Shown in pieces: positions 8,467 through 15,631 of a DNA stretch of 25,708 nt (position 1 is its first letter; each line of letters opens with the position of its first letter). Origin of the DNA: an uncultured Candidatus Melainabacteria bacterium (GTDB taxonomy: Bacteria > Cyanobacteriota > Vampirovibrionia > Gastranaerophilales > Gastranaerophilaceae). Both the position numbers and the translations under genes were made by a program. The notes under the pieces were generated by a model. It worked only from the letters and a program-made list of their open reading frames with translations, did not search any database and was not told the DNA's origin. The stretch covers positions 1 to 25,708 of the forward strand of contig CAKUXD010000026.1 of NCBI GenBank assembly GCA_934699705.1, given 5' to 3'.

Positions 8467-9135
8467 ATGATTGAAAATATTCAAAAGAATTTATCACAAA
8501 TACAAGAACAAATCGCACCTTATACACCAAATATAATCGCAGTAACAAAGTACTTTGGAGTTGATGCAATCCAAGAAGCATACGCAGTAGGGTTGAGAAA
8601 CTTCGGAGAGTCAAGAGCGGTAGAGGCAATTGAAAAGATTAAATCTTTGCCTGATGAAGTTAGAAATAATTCAAAATTCCATTTCATCGGACATTTGCAA
8701 ACAAATAAAGTGAACAAAGTCGTTTGCAATTTCGATGTAATTCATTCGGTAGATTCCTTGAAACTTGCTAAAGCCATTTCTGACGAAGCGGTAAAAATCG
8801 AAAAAGTTCAAGATGTATTTATTCAATACAGTAACGCAGGTGAAGAACAAAAATTCGGGTTTTTAAAAGAAGAATTGTTTGATAACTTTAACGCATTGAT
8901 TGAATTAAAAGGATTGAATATTTTAGGTTTAATGAATATCGCTCCACTTGAGGCAACAGAAGAAGAATTAAACGTACTATTTGAAGATGTAAAACAAACT
9001 CAAATTGAATTAGTGAAGAAATTTAACTGCGAAATGAAAGAAATTTCAATGGGTATGAGTCAAGACTATCAAATCGCTGCAAAACACGGTGCAACTGTGT
9101 TACGCATAGGCAGAAAATTATTTAGTACAACATAA
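8467..9135 (+). CDS. yggS: YggS/PROSC-family PLP-binding protein (PLP homeostasis)
   Basis: This 222-residue protein is full length for the family. PNIIAVTKYF places the PLP Schiff-base lysine at K28. RNFGESR, FHFIGHLQTNKV and the C-terminal ISMGMSQDYQIAAKHGATVL followed by RIGRKLF are the family signatures that bind the cofactor phosphate. The fold is the alanine-racemase N-terminal TIM barrel without the second domain, so it buffers pyridoxal phosphate and is not thought to be a catalyst. It is followed after 16 bases by sepF, the same pairing as ylmE-ylmF in Bacillus and as in Cyanobacteria. No strong Shine-Dalgarno sequence is seen before the ATG (only gggtag about 9 bases upstream). Confidence 0.93.
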   Translation: MIENIQKNLSQIQEQIAPYTPNIIAVTKYFGVDAIQEAYAVGLRNFGESRAVEAIEKIKSLPDEVRNNSKFHFIGHLQTNKVNKVVCNFDVIHSVDSLKLAKAISDEAVKIEKVQDVFIQYSNAGEEQKFGFLKEELFDNFNALIELKGLNILGLMNIAPLEATEEELNVLFEDVKQTQIELVKKFNCEMKEISMGMSQDYQIAAKHGATVLRIGRKLFSTT

Positions 9136-9151
9136 ATTGGAGGAAGAATTA

Positions 9152-9655
9152 GTGGCTATTACAGAAAAAATTAAAGGTATTGTAGATTTTTTAACACAAG
9201 GATTAGAACAACGTGATGACGTTTTTGAAGATATGATGGACGAAGCAGGCGAAGAATATGAAACTGATGATAATTTAGCATTAGCACCATCTTATCAATC
9301 ATCATCGTTCACGCAAAAAAATGATAAAGCAGATTTAAAAGTTATCTCTCACCCAAATATGAGAGGTTCAGAAGTTATGATTATAGAACCTCGTTCATTC
9401 GGTGAAGCTGGTCAAATCGTTCAAAACTTAAAAGATAGAAAAACTATCGTTTTAAACTTACATTTGTTAGATAAAGAACAATCTCAAAGAACAATTGACT
9501 TTGTTTGCGGTGCGGCAAGTGCTTTGAATGGTCAACCACAAAAAGTTGGCGATATGGTATTTGTATTCACACCAAACAACGTAACTTTAACAGTTGATGC
9601 TACAAAGACTCAGTCTAATTTAGGCGACAATATTTGGGCAGGCAGAACTTTATAA
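9152..9655 (+). CDS. sepF: Cell division protein SepF
   Basis: The product is 167 residues when read from GTG 9152. That start is preferred over the in-frame TTG at 9137 because ggagga (9139-9144) is an ideal ribosome site for 9152 and would itself be coding otherwise. It begins with an amphipathic helix (AITEKIKGIVDFLTQGL), the membrane-binding element of SepF, then an acidic linker. The SepF core follows, with EVMIIEPRSFGEAGQIVQNL, KTIVLNLHLLDKEQSQRTID, FVCGAASALNG and GDMVFVFTPNNV. SepF polymerises and tethers FtsZ filaments to the membrane at the septum. It is the second gene after the 8389 promoter, and a strong terminator follows. Confidence 0.94.
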   Translation: MAITEKIKGIVDFLTQGLEQRDDVFEDMMDEAGEEYETDDNLALAPSYQSSSFTQKNDKADLKVISHPNMRGSEVMIIEPRSFGEAGQIVQNLKDRKTIVLNLHLLDKEQSQRTIDFVCGAASALNGQPQKVGDMVFVFTPNNVTLTVDATKTQSNLGDNIWAGRTL

Positions 9656-9692
9656 TAAAGTATTAAATATGATTTGTGATAGTTGGATTTTT

Positions 9693-9718
9693 AGGGTACT
9701 TCGGTACCCTTTTTTTTT
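9693..9718 (+). terminator. Intrinsic terminator of yggS-sepF
   Basis: agggtac (9693-9699) and gtaccct (9704-9710) pair around an ultra-stable TTCG tetraloop, followed by an uninterrupted run of nine T residues from 9710. Confidence 0.95.
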
Positions 9719-9797
9719 GAGTGTAAATATTATTTATTTATTTATATTTATATTTATTTTATTTAATTTCGATAATAGCAAATAATTTTTTATTGGT

Positions 9798-9892
9798 TAC
9801 AGTCCGTTAATGAAACAGTGTCAAGACACGTGCTGTTTGAACAAAGTTTACTTTGTGAGTTCACGTGTCAATAGTTGAGTTTACGGACTGTA
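9798..9892. ncRNA. Candidate three-way-junction structured element
   Basis: An outer 10-bp stem, tacagtccgt (9798-9807) with acggactgta (9883-9892), encloses two hairpins. The first is aaacag (9813-9818) with ctgttt (9833-9838), containing a nested gtgtc/gacac pairing. The second is caaag (9842-9846) with ctttg (9851-9855) around a TTTA loop, extendable by flanking gaac/gttc. An alternative long-range pairing, gacacgtg (9825-9832) with cacgtgtc (9862-9869), is mutually exclusive with both, so the element could switch between two folds. There is no coding potential. It may be a small RNA, a riboregulator or a palindromic mobile repeat; I do not recognise a known family. Confidence 0.45.
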
Positions 9893-9925
9893 TTTGATTT
9901 GCGTGTTTCTTTTTCTTGTCTTACG

Positions 9926-9959
9926 TTCTTTTTCTTTGCATCGCAACAAAGAAAAAGAA
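9926..9959. repeat. 13-bp inverted repeat (purine/pyrimidine stem)
   Basis: ttctttttctttg (9926-9938) and caaagaaaaagaa (9947-9959) are perfect inverted copies with an 8-base loop, catcgcaa. One strand of the stem is nearly pure pyrimidine. It lies between the structured element at 9798 and the terminator-like hairpin at 9975. Confidence 0.6.
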
Positions 9960-9974
9960 TGAAAGTGCGGGTTT

Positions 9975-9999
9975 GGGACTGCATAAGTCCCATTTTTTA
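9975..9999 (+). terminator. Terminator-like hairpin gggact/agtccc with T-run
   Basis: gggact (9975-9980) and agtccc (9986-9991) form a 6-bp stem followed by cattttttatt. On the plus strand this would end a transcript coming from the structured region 9798-9959, which is one reason to think that region is transcribed. Confidence 0.6.
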
Positions 10000-10025
10000 T
10001 TATTTGAAATTTTATCGCATAAAAT

Positions 10026-10052
10026 ACGGGTAACATCTTCGATGTTGCCCGT
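10026..10052 (-). terminator. Hairpin downstream of the minus-strand gene at 10090
   Basis: acgggtaacatc (10026-10037) and gatgttgcccgt (10041-10052) form a 12-bp stem with one G-T wobble and a 3-base loop. Read on the minus strand it lies 38 bases after the stop codon of the 143-residue gene and is followed by attttat, fitting a terminator for that gene. Confidence 0.65.
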
Positions 10053-10089
10053 ACTCTTAATAACCATTATTTATTTAATGTTTGTTCTA

Positions 10090-10521
10090 TTATTTTTTTT
10101 CTGCTTGTTTTTCCATAAAAGCGTTTCTGTTTTGAACGATTTTGCCTGCAGTAACAATAACGGCTGCGCCTGCTGCTAACTTACCAGCAATCCCGTTTGT
10201 AGCGGTGCTTCCGGTCTTTTTAATAAGTTCATTAGCACCTAATACTGTGCAACCTGTTAAAATGCCATCAAGCGCTGCTCTTGCACAAACTGCAACTTGT
10301 TTTTTATGTGTTTTTAAGTAATTTACTGCTTTTTTACCTGCATTCAAAACTTTCTTGCCAAAGCTTACTGTTTTTTCAGCGCAATCTTTAGAAATTTCCA
10401 AAGTGTCTTTTGGCGGTTGTTGTGTTGCTACAATACCAGCAGAACAATTGCAATTTGAATTATTGCAACCGAAATTTGTAGCTGGAGCTTTAACATTTGC
10501 GTTAATTACGTTTAAATTCAT
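10090..10521 (-). CDS. Unknown small protein with Cys-rich N-terminus and two hydrophobic segments
   Basis: I do not recognise this 143-residue product. The N-terminus MNLNVINANVKAP carries a Cys cluster (CNNSNCNC, residues 19-26) and a VSFG motif near 52-55, a start resembling the MRINPITS..VSFTG start of the DHH protein in this window. A basic helix follows (KKVLNAGKKAVNYLKTHKKQ), then two small-residue-rich hydrophobic segments (about 82-98, ALDGILTGCTVLGANEL, and about 110-127, IAGKLAAGAAVIVTAGKIV) that could form a membrane hairpin or glycine-zipper pair. The ATG has taagg about 7 bases upstream. It stands alone on the minus strand with its own downstream hairpin. Confidence 0.6.
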   Translation of the reverse strand: MNLNVINANVKAPATNFGCNNSNCNCSAGIVATQQPPKDTLEISKDCAEKTVSFGKKVLNAGKKAVNYLKTHKKQVAVCARAALDGILTGCTVLGANELIKKTGSTATNGIAGKLAAGAAVIVTAGKIVQNRNAFMEKQAEKK

Positions 10522-10611
10522 GATAATTCCTTATTTCTTAGATACTTATTAAAGCCTTGTGAAAAATTTAATTGCTAGTATTGTCCAAAAATGTTACAAA
10601 ATATTTACTTA

Positions 10612-10746
10612 CTATTCGACTTTTTCAAATGCTTCTTTGCTTGCGCCACAAGCTGGGCAAATAAAATCAGGTGGTAAATCTTCAAATTTTACACCTTCTT
10701 CTTCTTCGTCGTAAATCCAACCACATGGTACACATCTGTATTTCAT
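10612..10746 (-). CDS. Rubredoxin (44 residues)
   Basis: The translated protein is MKYRCVPCGWIYDEEEEGVK followed by FEDLPPDFICPACGASKEAF and EKVE. It has both rubredoxin iron knuckles, C5-x2-C8-G and C30-P-x-C33-G, plus the conserved Y/W aromatic core. Rubredoxin carries one Fe(SCys)4 centre and passes single electrons in the cytoplasm, typically to peroxide or oxygen detoxification enzymes in anaerobes. At 44 residues it is slightly short of the usual 52-54 because the loop between the knuckles is reduced. A good Shine-Dalgarno sequence (aaggag) lies 6 bases before the ATG. It is divergent from the thioesterase operon. Confidence 0.9.
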   Translation of the reverse strand: MKYRCVPCGWIYDEEEEGVKFEDLPPDFICPACGASKEAFEKVE

Positions 10747-10769
10747 AAAATTCTCCTTTCTTTTTCTAA

Positions 10770-10798
10770 ATTATATGCACTATTCTTTGCTAGTTTAA
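10770..10798 (-). promoter_or_regulatory. Probable promoter of the rubredoxin gene
   Basis: On the minus strand a perfect TATAAT (10775-10770) is preceded at 17 bases by TTAAAC (10798-10793), a weak -35. The start site would lie just upstream of the aaggag ribosome site. Confidence 0.45.
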
Positions 10799-10837
10799 AT
10801 TGTCATGGTCGGTAATTTATGATAAGATTTTTATACA

Positions 10838-11254
10838 ATGAAACACGAGTTTAAACAAAAAGTTTTTTATTCAGATACAGATGCTTATGGCGTTGTATGG
10901 CATGGTTCTTATTTGAGATGGTTAGAAATGGGCAGAATTGAGCTTTGTGAAAAAGCTGGATATTCTCTGACTAAATTGTATGATGCAAATATTACGCTCC
11001 CTGTGGTTGATTTGAATGTTCGTTACAAATCTCCTGCAAAATTAGAAGAAGAAGTTCTTATCACAACGGAATTAAAAGAAACTTCGAGAATTTCTATGAG
11101 TTTTTTACAAAGAGTTTATAATGCTAAAGATATGAAACTTCACGTCGAAGCTCTGGTAAAAGTTGTTGCAACAACAAATGACGGTAAAATTTACAGGGAT
11201 TTGCCTCAGGATTTAGTAGATTTTATTATCAAATTAAGGATAAATGATGACTAA
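10838..11254 (+). CDS. Acyl-CoA thioesterase, 4HBT/YbgC family (hotdog fold)
   Basis: This 138-residue protein has the single-hotdog signature YSDTDAYGVVWHGSYLRWLE at about residues 11-30. The Asp of DTDA-x-GVV-x-H is the catalytic residue of 4-hydroxybenzoyl-CoA/YbgC-type thioesterases. It hydrolyses acyl-CoA or aryl-CoA thioesters; the exact substrate cannot be read from sequence, and in cyanobacterial relatives the same fold includes DHNA-CoA thioesterase. No clear Shine-Dalgarno sequence precedes the ATG. Its end overlaps the start of the pseudouridine synthase gene, making it the first gene of an overlapping operon. Confidence 0.85.
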   Translation: MKHEFKQKVFYSDTDAYGVVWHGSYLRWLEMGRIELCEKAGYSLTKLYDANITLPVVDLNVRYKSPAKLEEEVLITTELKETSRISMSFLQRVYNAKDMKLHVEALVKVVATTNDGKIYRDLPQDLVDFIIKLRINDD

Positions 11255-11984
11255 AACACGTTTGAATAAGTATATTGCGTCTGCAGGAATTTGTTCACGC
11301 AGAGATGCAGATAAGTTGATAGAGCAGGGAAAAGTTAATGTAAACGGTAAAAAGGTTACAGAATTAGGTTTTTTGGTTAATGAAAAAGACAAAGTCTTTA
11401 TTGACGGAAAGTTAATTCACCCCAAAAAACTTGAGTATTACCGATTTTATAAACCTGCGGGCTATATTACGACCTCTGACGATGAAAAAGGCAGAAAAAC
11501 AATTTACGACATTTTGCCAGAAAATATGCAAAAACTAAATCCAGTAGGGCGCTTGGATAAAGATTCAACTGGCTTATTAATTATGACAAATGACGGTGAT
11601 TTAATTAATGAACTAACTCACCCATCTGTTAAAGTTCCAAAAGTTTATGTGGTTAGAATTGACGGAAGAATTAATCAAAATCATATTGACCAAATGGCGT
11701 CTGGTATTGAAATCGAACCAAATAAAAAGGCTTATGCTGAAGTTGGAGTTTTAGAAATTTCAAATAAAACTACTCTAATGGAAGTTGTTTTATATCAAGG
11801 TTTAAACAGACAAATCCGAAAAATGTTTGATTATTTAGGGTTTGAAGTCCAATCCTTAAAACGTGTTCAGCACGCAACAATCAATTTAGAAGGGCTTAAA
11901 AAGGGCGAATTTAAACCAATTAAGCCAAAACAAATAAAAGAATTAAAAACATATTTGAACAAGATTGCGAGTAAGAATGCTTAA
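11247..11984 (+). CDS. rluB: 23S/16S rRNA pseudouridine synthase, RsuA/RluB family
   Basis: The protein is 245 residues from the second of two adjacent ATGs (11247), preferred because aagga (11236-11240) is 6 bases upstream of it and only 3 from the first. An N-terminal S4 RNA-binding domain (RLNKYIASAGICSRRDADKL, about 4-60) is followed by the catalytic domain with GRLDKDSTGLLIMTNDGDL, in which the Asp of GRLD (about D104) is the catalytic nucleophile. LYQGLNRQIRKMFDYLG is near the C-terminus. It isomerises one uridine in rRNA; RluB (23S U2605) is the best guess, RsuA the alternative. Both ends overlap neighbouring genes by about 8 bases. Confidence 0.9.
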   Translation: MTKTRLNKYIASAGICSRRDADKLIEQGKVNVNGKKVTELGFLVNEKDKVFIDGKLIHPKKLEYYRFYKPAGYITTSDDEKGRKTIYDILPENMQKLNPVGRLDKDSTGLLIMTNDGDLINELTHPSVKVPKVYVVRIDGRINQNHIDQMASGIEIEPNKKAYAEVGVLEISNKTTLMEVVLYQGLNRQIRKMFDYLGFEVQSLKRVQHATINLEGLKKGEFKPIKPKQIKELKTYLNKIASKNA

Positions 11985-12561
11985 AATTGCGATTGTTGGA
12001 AATATTGCTTCTGGAAAATCAACGGTAGAGAACTTTTTGAGAGAAAAAGGGTTTTCTGTTTTTGATACGGATATTCTTTCTCACGAAATTTTAGAAAATT
12101 CGGCGGAAAAAGTTAAAAAACTTTTTGAAAATTTTGATATTTTAGAAAATGGAGAAATTTCACGTAAAAAACTTGGAAATTTAGTATTTTTTGATGAAAA
12201 TTTGCGAAAAAAACTAGAAAATGTAATTTATCCAAAATTAAAAGAAAAAATTTCTGAAATATTTACAGAAAATTCAGACAAAAAAATTGTATTTATTTCA
12301 ATCCCACTACTTTTCGAAGTTGGTTGGTTTGATTTATTTGATAAAATTCTTTTTATCAAAGCAGATGATAAAATTCGTTTAGAGCGTTTAATGAAACGAA
12401 ATAGTTTATCAAAAAAAGAAGCACAAGCAAGAATTGACGCGCAAATTCCACAAGAGGAAAAAGAAAACAACGCAGACTTTATTATTTGTAACAATGAAGA
12501 TGTTCAGTCCTTGCAAAAACAGTTAGAGGCGTTTATAATTCAAATAGAGGAAACGGAGTAA
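11977..12561 (+). CDS. coaE: Dephospho-CoA kinase CoaE
   Basis: The 194-residue product catalyses the last step of coenzyme A synthesis, ATP-dependent phosphorylation of the 3'-OH of dephospho-CoA. It starts MLKIAIVGNIASGKST, a Walker A P-loop at the normal CoaE position, which is why ATG 11977 is chosen over the in-frame TTG at 11965. FDTDILSHEIL supplies the conserved Asp; FISIPLLFEVGWFDLFDKIL and the lid LMKRNSLSKKEAQARIDAQI are typical CoaE. The start overlaps the pseudouridine synthase gene by 8 bases, so translation is likely coupled. The C-terminal ADFIICN strand is intact. Confidence 0.93.
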   Translation: MLKIAIVGNIASGKSTVENFLREKGFSVFDTDILSHEILENSAEKVKKLFENFDILENGEISRKKLGNLVFFDENLRKKLENVIYPKLKEKISEIFTENSDKKIVFISIPLLFEVGWFDLFDKILFIKADDKIRLERLMKRNSLSKKEAQARIDAQIPQEEKENNADFIICNNEDVQSLQKQLEAFIIQIEETE

Positions 12562-12565
12562 TTTT

Positions 12566-14833
12566 GTGTCATCAATGAACATTGTTTCAAAAATAGAAGC
12601 TAGTAATAAGCAACGTGTAAAAGTTATTGCAGGTGTAGTTTTGCTTGTTTCTGCACTATTGGTGATGTGTGTAATTTTTTTACAACTCCTGTTAAAAAAT
12701 GAACGTTTAGAAATTGAAGGTCATATTACAGAGGTTGCAAAGCAAAGTGCTATTGCAGCTAATATCTTAATTAATGGTGATTTTCAAACACTTAATTTAT
12801 ATGCTCATATTTTAGAAAATGAACCTAAATATTTAGATAAATCTTATGTTAGAAAAGGTTTGACGACCGCAATTAAAAATACAAGATTTTATTCTATGGG
12901 TATTGTTTATCCAAATGGAGAGGCAATTATTTATGATGCAAAATTAGGTTTTGCGCCTGCAATTAATGTTAAAGGCTTTAAATATTTCCAAGAGGCAATG
13001 CAGGGTAAAAAGTTTGTAAACTTTATTAATTGTTTTTATGATAATGACAGATTAATTGTCTTGTATGCCGTTCCTATTGTGAAAAATGATAAGCCAATTG
13101 CAGTTTTAACTGGTGCGCATGGAGCTTATGATTATACAAATGCAATTGATATTACTGCTTTTAATGACGAAGCAGTAGTTCATATTTTAGATGAAACTGG
13201 GCATATTATTTTAAGAGATAATAATTCTAGAAATTTGATTAAATCTACTATTTTTGAAACTACCGAAGCTTCAGATGAAGTTAGAAAAAAAGCTATCGCA
13301 GCAAAAGATCCATTTAGCTATTGGTTTACTGACGAAAACGGTGTAAGAAAAGTTGCAGCGTTTGTTCCAATTGGTTATAACAATTGGAAAATTCTTGCGA
13401 TTTTACCTTTTAGTGCAATAAGCCACAATTCAAATACTGTTTTAAAATATGCAGTAATGTTCTTTATTGTGATTAATTTGGTTGTAATTCTAGGTATAAG
13501 ATATAACATTTCTGTAAGACAACGTTCTAACAATATGATTATGGATATGGCGTTGCAAGATGATGTTACAAAGAGTTTGAACAAAACAAGTTTCTATTTG
13601 GAGTCTGAAAAAATTCTGCTGAAAAAATTAGCTCCAGATGAAAATTTGGCTGTAATATTGATGGATATTGATGGTTTTAAGATTATCAATGAAGTTTATA
13701 ATATGAAAAAAGGCGATAAAGTTTTACGCGATACTGCAAAAATTATTTCAAAAGCAGTTGCAGATAACGGTATTTACGCAAGAATGAACGATGATAATTT
13801 CGCAATTATGCTTAAATATAAGCAAGACGAGGAATTAATAAATTTTGTGAATGATATTACCCACGAATTAGAAGAATATAAATTGAATGTTAAATTAGTT
13901 CCTTCGTTTGGTATCTTCAAGATTACAGATAAATCTGTTGCTATTAATACAATGTGCGACAGAGCAAACATTGCAAAACGTACGATTAAAGGTATGGCAG
14001 GTGATAAATACGCGTTCTTTGATGAAAGCTTGAGTAAGGCTTTACTTGCTGATAAAGAAATTGAAGACGAGATGAAGCACGCATTAGAAACTCATCAATT
14101 TGAAATGTATTTACAACCAAAAATTAGTATGGATACAATGAAACCTTGTGGTTCAGAAGCTTTAGTAAGATGGAATCACCCTAAAAAAGGCTTAATCCCG
14201 CCATACAAATTTATTCCGCTATTTGAAAGAAATGGTTTTGTTATAGATGTTGATAAATATATCTGGGAAGAAGCCTGCAAAACTATAAGACGCTGGATTG
14301 ATGAAGGCAAAGAACCTTTGCCAATCTCTGTAAACTTATCAAGAATTCACTTTAAATATGAGGATTTAGTTGAGGTTATTCAAAATTTAGTTCAAAAATA
14401 TAATATCCCTCAAAAATATTTCGAACTTGAATTGACTGAAAGTGCATTTTTAGATAATGAAGGTGCCGTAAATTCAACTCTTGTAAGACTTCAAGAACTT
14501 GGATTTACAATTGCGATGGACGATTTTGGAATGGGCTATTCGTCATTAAATATGTTAAGAAAACTTCCTGTAAACATATTGAAACTTGATAGAGGCTTTA
14601 TTAATGAGGCTACTTGTACAGAACGAGGATTTATTGTTTTAAATCACGTAATCCACATGGCAAAAGACTTAAAAGCAACGGTTGTTTGTGAAGGTATTGA
14701 AACTCAACAACAAGCTGAAACTTTAAAAAATGCTGGTTGTGATATTGCGCAGGGCTTCTTGTATGCAAAACCTATGACTGTTTCTGAATATGAAAAATTT
14801 GTTTATAATGATTCAAGCTCGGTTATTGGTTAG
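12566..14833 (+). CDS. Membrane sensor c-di-GMP phosphodiesterase (Cache-like sensor, degenerate GGDEF, active EAL)
   Basis: This 755-residue protein has a membrane segment at about 18-43, an extracytoplasmic Cache/PAS-like sensor (about 45-285, with FYSMGIVYPNGEAIIY and the tail VAAFVPIGYNNWKILAILP typical of dCache), a second membrane segment at about 291-312, then GGDEF (about 330-475) and EAL (about 500-750). The GGDEF signature is replaced by N408-D-D-N-F412, so cyclase activity should be lost, although MDIDGFK remains. The EAL domain keeps E531-A-L, NLS, ELTES, D652-D653-FGMGYSS, KLD and catalytic E709 (EGIE), so it should hydrolyse c-di-GMP. GTG 12566 is chosen because ggag lies 7 bases upstream, inside the end of coaE. 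c-di-GMP breakdown would favour motility, fitting the flagellar genes nearby. Confidence 0.9.
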   Translation: MSSMNIVSKIEASNKQRVKVIAGVVLLVSALLVMCVIFLQLLLKNERLEIEGHITEVAKQSAIAANILINGDFQTLNLYAHILENEPKYLDKSYVRKGLTTAIKNTRFYSMGIVYPNGEAIIYDAKLGFAPAINVKGFKYFQEAMQGKKFVNFINCFYDNDRLIVLYAVPIVKNDKPIAVLTGAHGAYDYTNAIDITAFNDEAVVHILDETGHIILRDNNSRNLIKSTIFETTEASDEVRKKAIAAKDPFSYWFTDENGVRKVAAFVPIGYNNWKILAILPFSAISHNSNTVLKYAVMFFIVINLVVILGIRYNISVRQRSNNMIMDMALQDDVTKSLNKTSFYLESEKILLKKLAPDENLAVILMDIDGFKIINEVYNMKKGDKVLRDTAKIISKAVADNGIYARMNDDNFAIMLKYKQDEELINFVNDITHELEEYKLNVKLVPSFGIFKITDKSVAINTMCDRANIAKRTIKGMAGDKYAFFDESLSKALLADKEIEDEMKHALETHQFEMYLQPKISMDTMKPCGSEALVRWNHPKKGLIPPYKFIPLFERNGFVIDVDKYIWEEACKTIRRWIDEGKEPLPISVNLSRIHFKYEDLVEVIQNLVQKYNIPQKYFELELTESAFLDNEGAVNSTLVRLQELGFTIAMDDFGMGYSSLNMLRKLPVNILKLDRGFINEATCTERGFIVLNHVIHMAKDLKATVVCEGIETQQQAETLKNAGCDIAQGFLYAKPMTVSEYEKFVYNDSSSVIG

Positions 14834-14835
14834 TT

Positions 14836-15372
14836 ATGAATTGCGATGAATATTACTTAAATCAGAATACTATTTTTTTAAGAAAAATTATACCAGATAT
14901 AGAAGAAAGACTTGAAAAAATAGATATTGTTTCTGATTTTAAAATTGCTAGTTCAGAAAAAGGTTATCCTATTTTGATGAAAAATGGAATAGCTTTGAAT
15001 GATAAATATAACCCGATTGAAGAAAATATTAATGTCTTTGAGGCTGTTCCTCAATCAAAGGACAATATATATATAATTTGTGGATTGGAATTAGGTCATT
15101 TGCTTACGTTTTTTAGAGATAACTCGCAAGGGCAGATTATTTTGTTTGAAAACGATTTAGAACAGATGAAATATACCTTTTCAAAAGTAAGTTTAATTAA
15201 GGTTTTAGGGTGTCCTAGAGTTTACGTAGCGACAAATTTTGAAGAATTAAATAAAATTATTGCGCACATAAAATTATTGTCAAAAATAGAGCATATTTAC
15301 ACTGTTGCAAACGATTATTATTCAAAAATTTATAGTAATACAATTGCTCAACTACAAGAAATGTACGTTTGA
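14836..15372 (+). CDS. Truncated Maf-like flagellin glycosyltransferase N-terminal domain
   Basis: The 178-residue product resembles only the N-terminal Rossmann-like domain of motility-associated factor (Maf) glycosyltransferases. Visible features are ALNDKYNPIEEN (counterpart of the lhSkYdPxxEA motif), the strand NIYIICGLELGHLLTFF and IILFENDLEQMKYTF. The ~400-residue catalytic MptE-like domain that normally follows is absent: the frame closes with TGA and the next 250 bases hold no continuation in any frame I could read. It begins 2 bases after the phosphodiesterase gene without a clear ribosome site, so it is co-transcribed and perhaps coupled. It may be a remnant or a domesticated stand-alone domain. 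Assignment is by motif memory only. Confidence 0.55.
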   Translation: MNCDEYYLNQNTIFLRKIIPDIEERLEKIDIVSDFKIASSEKGYPILMKNGIALNDKYNPIEENINVFEAVPQSKDNIYIICGLELGHLLTFFRDNSQGQIILFENDLEQMKYTFSKVSLIKVLGCPRVYVATNFEELNKIIAHIKLLSKIEHIYTVANDYYSKIYSNTIAQLQEMYV

Positions 15373-15486
15373 TTATAAAGTGCGCTGAATGAAAATTTTT
15401 AAGCCTGTTATTTTTCTTTTTTACATGATATTAAGAGCTATGATTATAAAAATCAACTCAAACGATTATCAATTTTTATAAAAAAA

Positions 15487-15550
15487 AGCCACCTAATCGG
15501 CGGCTACTAGACTTGGGGAGGAGGTAAGTAAACCTTTCGGTTTTCTTATG
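15487..15550 (+). promoter_or_regulatory. Leader-like segment with orphan strong Shine-Dalgarno sequence
   Basis: A hairpin (agcc 15487-15490 with ggct 15502-15505, plus an inner CC/GG pair) is followed by the very strong purine block ggggaggagg and then a second mini-hairpin, aaacc (15530-15534) with ggttt (15539-15543). No start codon lies at normal distance; the first ATG (15548) is about 24 bases away, with the mini-hairpin in between. It opens a 24-codon frame (15548-15622) for MTFISHVKKISLGLLLIYPL followed by FGLC, a hydrophobic peptide, ending 10 bases before aroA. Whether it is translated is unknown. Confidence 0.3.
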
Positions 15551-15631
15551 ACTTTTATATCGCACGTCAAAAAAATATCTTTAGGCCTTTTGCTAATTTA
15601 TCCTCTATTTGGTTTATGTTAAAATTTGTGT

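Noticed and set aside
9137..9151. TTG start giving SepF five more codons
   Set aside because: Those bases contain the ideal ggagga ribosome site for the GTG at 9152.
9916..10179. 87-codon plus-strand reading frame
   Set aside because: It runs through the inverted repeats and antisense to the start of the minus-strand gene, has no ribosome site, and its product is low-complexity hydrophobic.
15389..15481. 30-codon frame for a hydrophobic peptide after the Maf-like gene
   Set aside because: No ribosome site, no resemblance to the missing Maf domain, and length expected by chance in AT-rich DNA.
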